Position numbers and translations under genes: made by a program. From Ancylobacter sp. Lp-2 (GTDB lineage: Bacteria > Pseudomonadota > Alphaproteobacteria > Rhizobiales > Xanthobacteraceae), in contig NZ_JAJALI010000011.1 in the NCBI RefSeq assembly GCF_020523795.1, positions 1-64,000 of the forward strand: a DNA stretch of 64,000 nt. The letters run 5' to 3'. Positions 61,487 to 64,000 of the stretch are shown here, piece by piece. The notes under the pieces were generated by a model. That model was not told where the DNA came from and ran no database searches. It saw only the letters and a list, made by a program, of their open reading frames with translations. The stretch's first letter is position 1. Each line of letters opens with the position of its first letter.

Positions 61487-63100
61487 TCAGTTCTTCCAGT
61501 AGACGACGTCGAAGGCGCCGTAGCCGGTCGGATCCTCGAGCAGCCCGTCGATCTTCGCGCTGAAGGCGATCGGGTAGTAGCGGTCCCACAGCCACCAGTG
61601 CGGAGCGTCCTCGACCAGGATCTTCTGCGCCTGGCGATAGAGGTCGACGCGCTTGGCTTCGTCACCCTCGCGGCCGGCCTTGTCGAAGATCTCGTCGAGG
61701 GCCGGGTTACAGTAGCCGGAGGCGTTGCGGGCCATCAGCCGCTCGATGTTGCGGCAGACATAGATGCGCTCGACGCCGACCGCCGGGTCCGGGCCGGTCG
61801 AGAAGCTGCCCATGGTGATGTCGAAGTTCCAGTCCTTGAAGGCGGTGTCGCGCCAGGCGCCGCTGTCCATGCCCATGATCTCGAGGTCGACGCCGACGGC
61901 GGCGAAGTTCAGGCGCATCAGCCGCGCCACGTCGTCCATCGGGCCTTCCTTGACGTCGAAGCTGACGCGCAGCTTGAAGCGCTTGCCGTCGGTGCCGCGC
62001 GGGAAGCCGGCCTCGTCCAGCATCTTGTTGGCGAGGGCGGGGTCGTAATCGTACTGCCGCACGTCCTGGGTGTAGAAGATCGGCTGCTCGGAGGAGACCG
62101 GGCCGACCGCCACCTTGCCGTAGCCGAAGCCGGCCTTGTCGAGCATGGCCTTGCGGTTCATCGCGTAGTAGAGCGCCTGGCGCACCTCCTTCTTGGCGAG
62201 CGGACCCTCGCGGGTGTTGAGGAACGCCATGTACTCGCCGGCGATCATCCGCTTGGCGAAGGTCACGACCAGCTTGTCGTTCTTGCGCAGCCCCTCGGTC
62301 TGCCCGAGCGGCATGGCGTAATAGGGGATGAAGTCGATGTCGCCCTTCTCCAGCGCGATGGAGCGCGCGCCCTCGTTCGGGATGATCTGGAACACCACGC
62401 GGTCCAGATAGGGCAGGCCCGCGAGATGGTAGTTGGGGTTCTTCTCCAGAATGATGTGGCTGCCCTTCTTGTATTCCTTGAACACGAAGGGGCCGGTGCC
62501 GATCGGCTTCAGGTTGGCGGGGTTGTTCCGCGGGTCCTGGCCGTTGTCGAAGACATGCTTGGGCACGATGGTCGACGAGTTGAAATAGGCGAGCCCGCGC
62601 AGCAGCGGCGGCGAGGGGTATTTCAGCTTGAACACCACGGTATTGGGGTCGACGGCGACGATTTCCTCCACGGGTGCCAGCAGGCCGGAGGATGGGCCGT
62701 TATACTTCTTGTTGACGTTCCACAGGCCCCACGCGACATCCTCGGCGGTGAACGGCGCGCCGTCGTGCCATTTGATGCCTTCATAAAGATGGAACGTGTA
62801 GGTCAGCCCGTCCGGCGAGATGTCCCAGGACTTGGCGAGCGACGGCAGCACCTTGCCATTGGCGTCGAGGCGGACGAGCGTGCTGTAGACCTGCCCGGAG
62901 ATGTTACTGGACGAGATATCGGTGGTGATCGCCGAATTGATCACTGGCGGATCGCCCGGCAGGGCAACCACCATAGTGCCGCCATCCTTGCCGCCGGGCG
63001 GTGCCGCCGAGCCCGGGGCGGCGAACAGAGCCAGTGAGACGAGAGCGATGCAGGCGCCGAGAGCGCCACGTCGCAAGCTTTCCATCATCATGGATTTCAT
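61487..63100 (-). CDS. Extracellular solute-binding protein family 5, first copy
   Basis: This 537-residue periplasmic receptor has a signal peptide ending near PGSAAPPGG (about 33). It shares with its neighbour LAKSWDISPDGLTYTFHLYE, AEDVAWGLWNVNKKYNGP, RGLAYFNSSTIV and GRNASGYCNP-type (ARNASGYCNP) segments. The ATG at 63100 overlaps the ATPase stop (ATGA); internal ATGs at codons 4-6 are less likely. Two tandem receptors feeding one permease pair is a duplication seen also for the SsuD genes in this window. Confidence 0.9.
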   Translation of the reverse strand: MKSMMMESLRRGALGACIALVSLALFAAPGSAAPPGGKDGGTMVVALPGDPPVINSAITTDISSSNISGQVYSTLVRLDANGKVLPSLAKSWDISPDGLTYTFHLYEGIKWHDGAPFTAEDVAWGLWNVNKKYNGPSSGLLAPVEEIVAVDPNTVVFKLKYPSPPLLRGLAYFNSSTIVPKHVFDNGQDPRNNPANLKPIGTGPFVFKEYKKGSHIILEKNPNYHLAGLPYLDRVVFQIIPNEGARSIALEKGDIDFIPYYAMPLGQTEGLRKNDKLVVTFAKRMIAGEYMAFLNTREGPLAKKEVRQALYYAMNRKAMLDKAGFGYGKVAVGPVSSEQPIFYTQDVRQYDYDPALANKMLDEAGFPRGTDGKRFKLRVSFDVKEGPMDDVARLMRLNFAAVGVDLEIMGMDSGAWRDTAFKDWNFDITMGSFSTGPDPAVGVERIYVCRNIERLMARNASGYCNPALDEIFDKAGREGDEAKRVDLYRQAQKILVEDAPHWWLWDRYYPIAFSAKIDGLLEDPTGYGAFDVVYWKN

Positions 63101-64000
63101 GGAGCCAACCCTGTTCTCTGGAAGTTGTTGTTGTGTTTGGAGATGTCGCTGGGGAGCGCACTGTCCTGAGCGGAAGGTACGTCGAGAAGCGGATAATGGC
63201 AGGCAGCCAGCCGGCCGGGCGCATGCTCGCGCAGTTCAGGGGTCTCGACCGCGCAGCGGTCGCGCCGCTGCGGGCAGCGCGGATGGAAGGCGCAGCCGCT
63301 GGGCGGGTTTATTGGCGAGGGCATGTCGCCTTTGAGCACGATGCGCGTAGCGCCGGTGCGCGGGCCAAGGCGCGGCAGGGCTGAAAGCAGAGCTTCCGAA
63401 TAGGGATGCAGCGGACGCCGATAGAGCGAGGCCGTGTCGCTCAGTTCCACGAGGCGGCCGAGATACATGACCCCAACTCGGTCGCTGATGTGCCGCACCA
63501 CCCGCAAGTCGTGGGAGATGAACACATAGGTGAGCCCCAGGCGCTTCTGCAGCGTCACCATCAGGTTCAGCACCTGGGCCTGCACGGAGACATCAAGGGC
63601 GGAGACCGCCTCGTCGGCGACGATCAGTTTGGGATCGAGCGCGATGGCGCGCGCGATGCAGATGCGCTGGCGCTGGCCGCCGCTGAATTCATGCGGGTAG
63701 CGGTGGATGTGCTCGGTGCGCAGCCCGACCATGTCGAGCAGGGCGCGCGCCTTGTCCATCCGTTCGGCCGGCATGTAGAGGCCGTGGATGCGGTAGGCCT
63801 CGGTCAGGATGGAGCCGACCGTCTTGCGCGGGTTGAGCGCCGAATAGGGATCCTGGAAGACGATCTGCATCTCGCGGCGGCGGCGGCGCATCTCCTCGGC
63901 CGAGAGCGTCGCCAGATCCTGTCCGTCGAACAGTACCTGGCCGGCGGTTGGCGGCTCGAGATGCAGGATGCAGCGTCCGAGCGTGCTCTTGCCGCAACCC
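63097..64000 (-). CDS. Oligopeptide ABC transporter ATP-binding protein (OppF/DppF-like), cut by window end
   Basis: This is the C-terminal 300 residues of an OppF/DppF-type ATPase; the N-terminus lies beyond 64000. The Walker A end GCGKST is visible at the very edge (63983-63999). Then come VFQDPYSALNPRKTVGSILTE, signature FSGGQRQRICIARAIAL and Walker B LIVADEAVSALD. The C-terminal oligo_HPY extension has INPPSGCAFHPRCPQRRDRC, whose cysteines resemble the Fe-S motif of DppD/DppF. It precedes two binding proteins and two permeases, an order with the ATPase first. Confidence 0.93.
   Translation of the reverse strand, partial: GCGKSTLGRCILHLEPPTAGQVLFDGQDLATLSAEEMRRRRREMQIVFQDPYSALNPRKTVGSILTEAYRIHGLYMPAERMDKARALLDMVGLRTEHIHRYPHEFSGGQRQRICIARAIALDPKLIVADEAVSALDVSVQAQVLNLMVTLQKRLGLTYVFISHDLRVVRHISDRVGVMYLGRLVELSDTASLYRRPLHPYSEALLSALPRLGPRTGATRIVLKGDMPSPINPPSGCAFHPRCPQRRDRCAVETPELREHAPGRLAACHYPLLDVPSAQDSALPSDISKHNNNFQRTGLAP

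Overview
The window comes from a GC-rich alphaproteobacterium. The S10-spc-alpha ribosomal supercluster followed by a Do-type protease, rarA, crcB and an RluC-type pseudouridine synthase, together with the many organosulfur-type transport genes, fits Hyphomicrobiales, most likely Xanthobacteraceae (Ancylobacter/Starkeya/Xanthobacter-like). That placement is inferred from gene order and protein character, not from a search.

Region 1 (1-19.3 kb) is core genome, all on the + strand. It holds the end of tuf with its terminator, then rpsJ-rplC-rplD-rplW-rplB-rpsS-rplV-rpsC-rplP-rpmC-rpsQ-rplN-rplX-rplE-rpsN-rpsH-rplF-rplR-rpsE-rpmD-rplO-secY-adk-rpsM-rpsK-rpoA-rplQ and a terminator. After that come a periplasmic HtrA/Do protease, rarA, crcB and rluC. 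Start codons overlap stops at many junctions, and rpsM and rpoA use GTG.

Region 2 (19.3-22.3 kb) is a sparse transition. It has a 14-bp orphan terminator, a secreted polysaccharide deacetylase, a 38-residue membrane peptide, tRNA-Glu(TTC) with its own promoter, one unrecognised protein and about 0.5 kb of apparently non-coding DNA.

Region 3 (22.3-54.6 kb) is an accessory block rich in nitrate/sulfonate/taurine-type (SsuABC/TauABC) importers and flavin enzymes. Two loci pair an AprA/fumarate-reductase-like flavoprotein with an AprB-like 2[4Fe-4S] ferredoxin. One is complete, with a periplasmic binding protein, two permeases and an ATPase (26.7-32.3 kb). The other lacks a transporter and is preceded by a decayed third flavoprotein (22.3-24.6 kb). 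A GlxA-type regulator and an isochorismatase-like hydrolase follow. Next is a five-gene + strand operon: FAD/NAD(P)-binding protein, binding protein, ATPase, permease, amidohydrolase. Opposite it runs an eight-gene - strand operon: tctC-tctB-tctA, an acyl-CoA-dehydrogenase-like flavoprotein, two near-identical SsuD-type monooxygenases, a glutathione S-transferase and a His-rich cupin, with a divergent LysR gene. tauABC without tauD, an SDR and an AraC regulator complete the block. AT-rich islands, some sharing a TTATCTATCG core, sit in front of several of these units and suggest joint control, probably sulfur-starvation type.

Region 4 (54.7-64 kb) holds a TetR gene and a small membrane protein that share an operator-like palindrome, a Hint-domain protein, and a - strand dipeptide/oligopeptide ABC operon. 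That operon has an OppF-like ATPase cut by the window end, two tandem binding proteins, then DppB- and DppC-like permeases.

Two broken genes are visible: the third flavoprotein (24.2-24.6 kb) and a C-terminal groEL fragment (34.4-34.5 kb).
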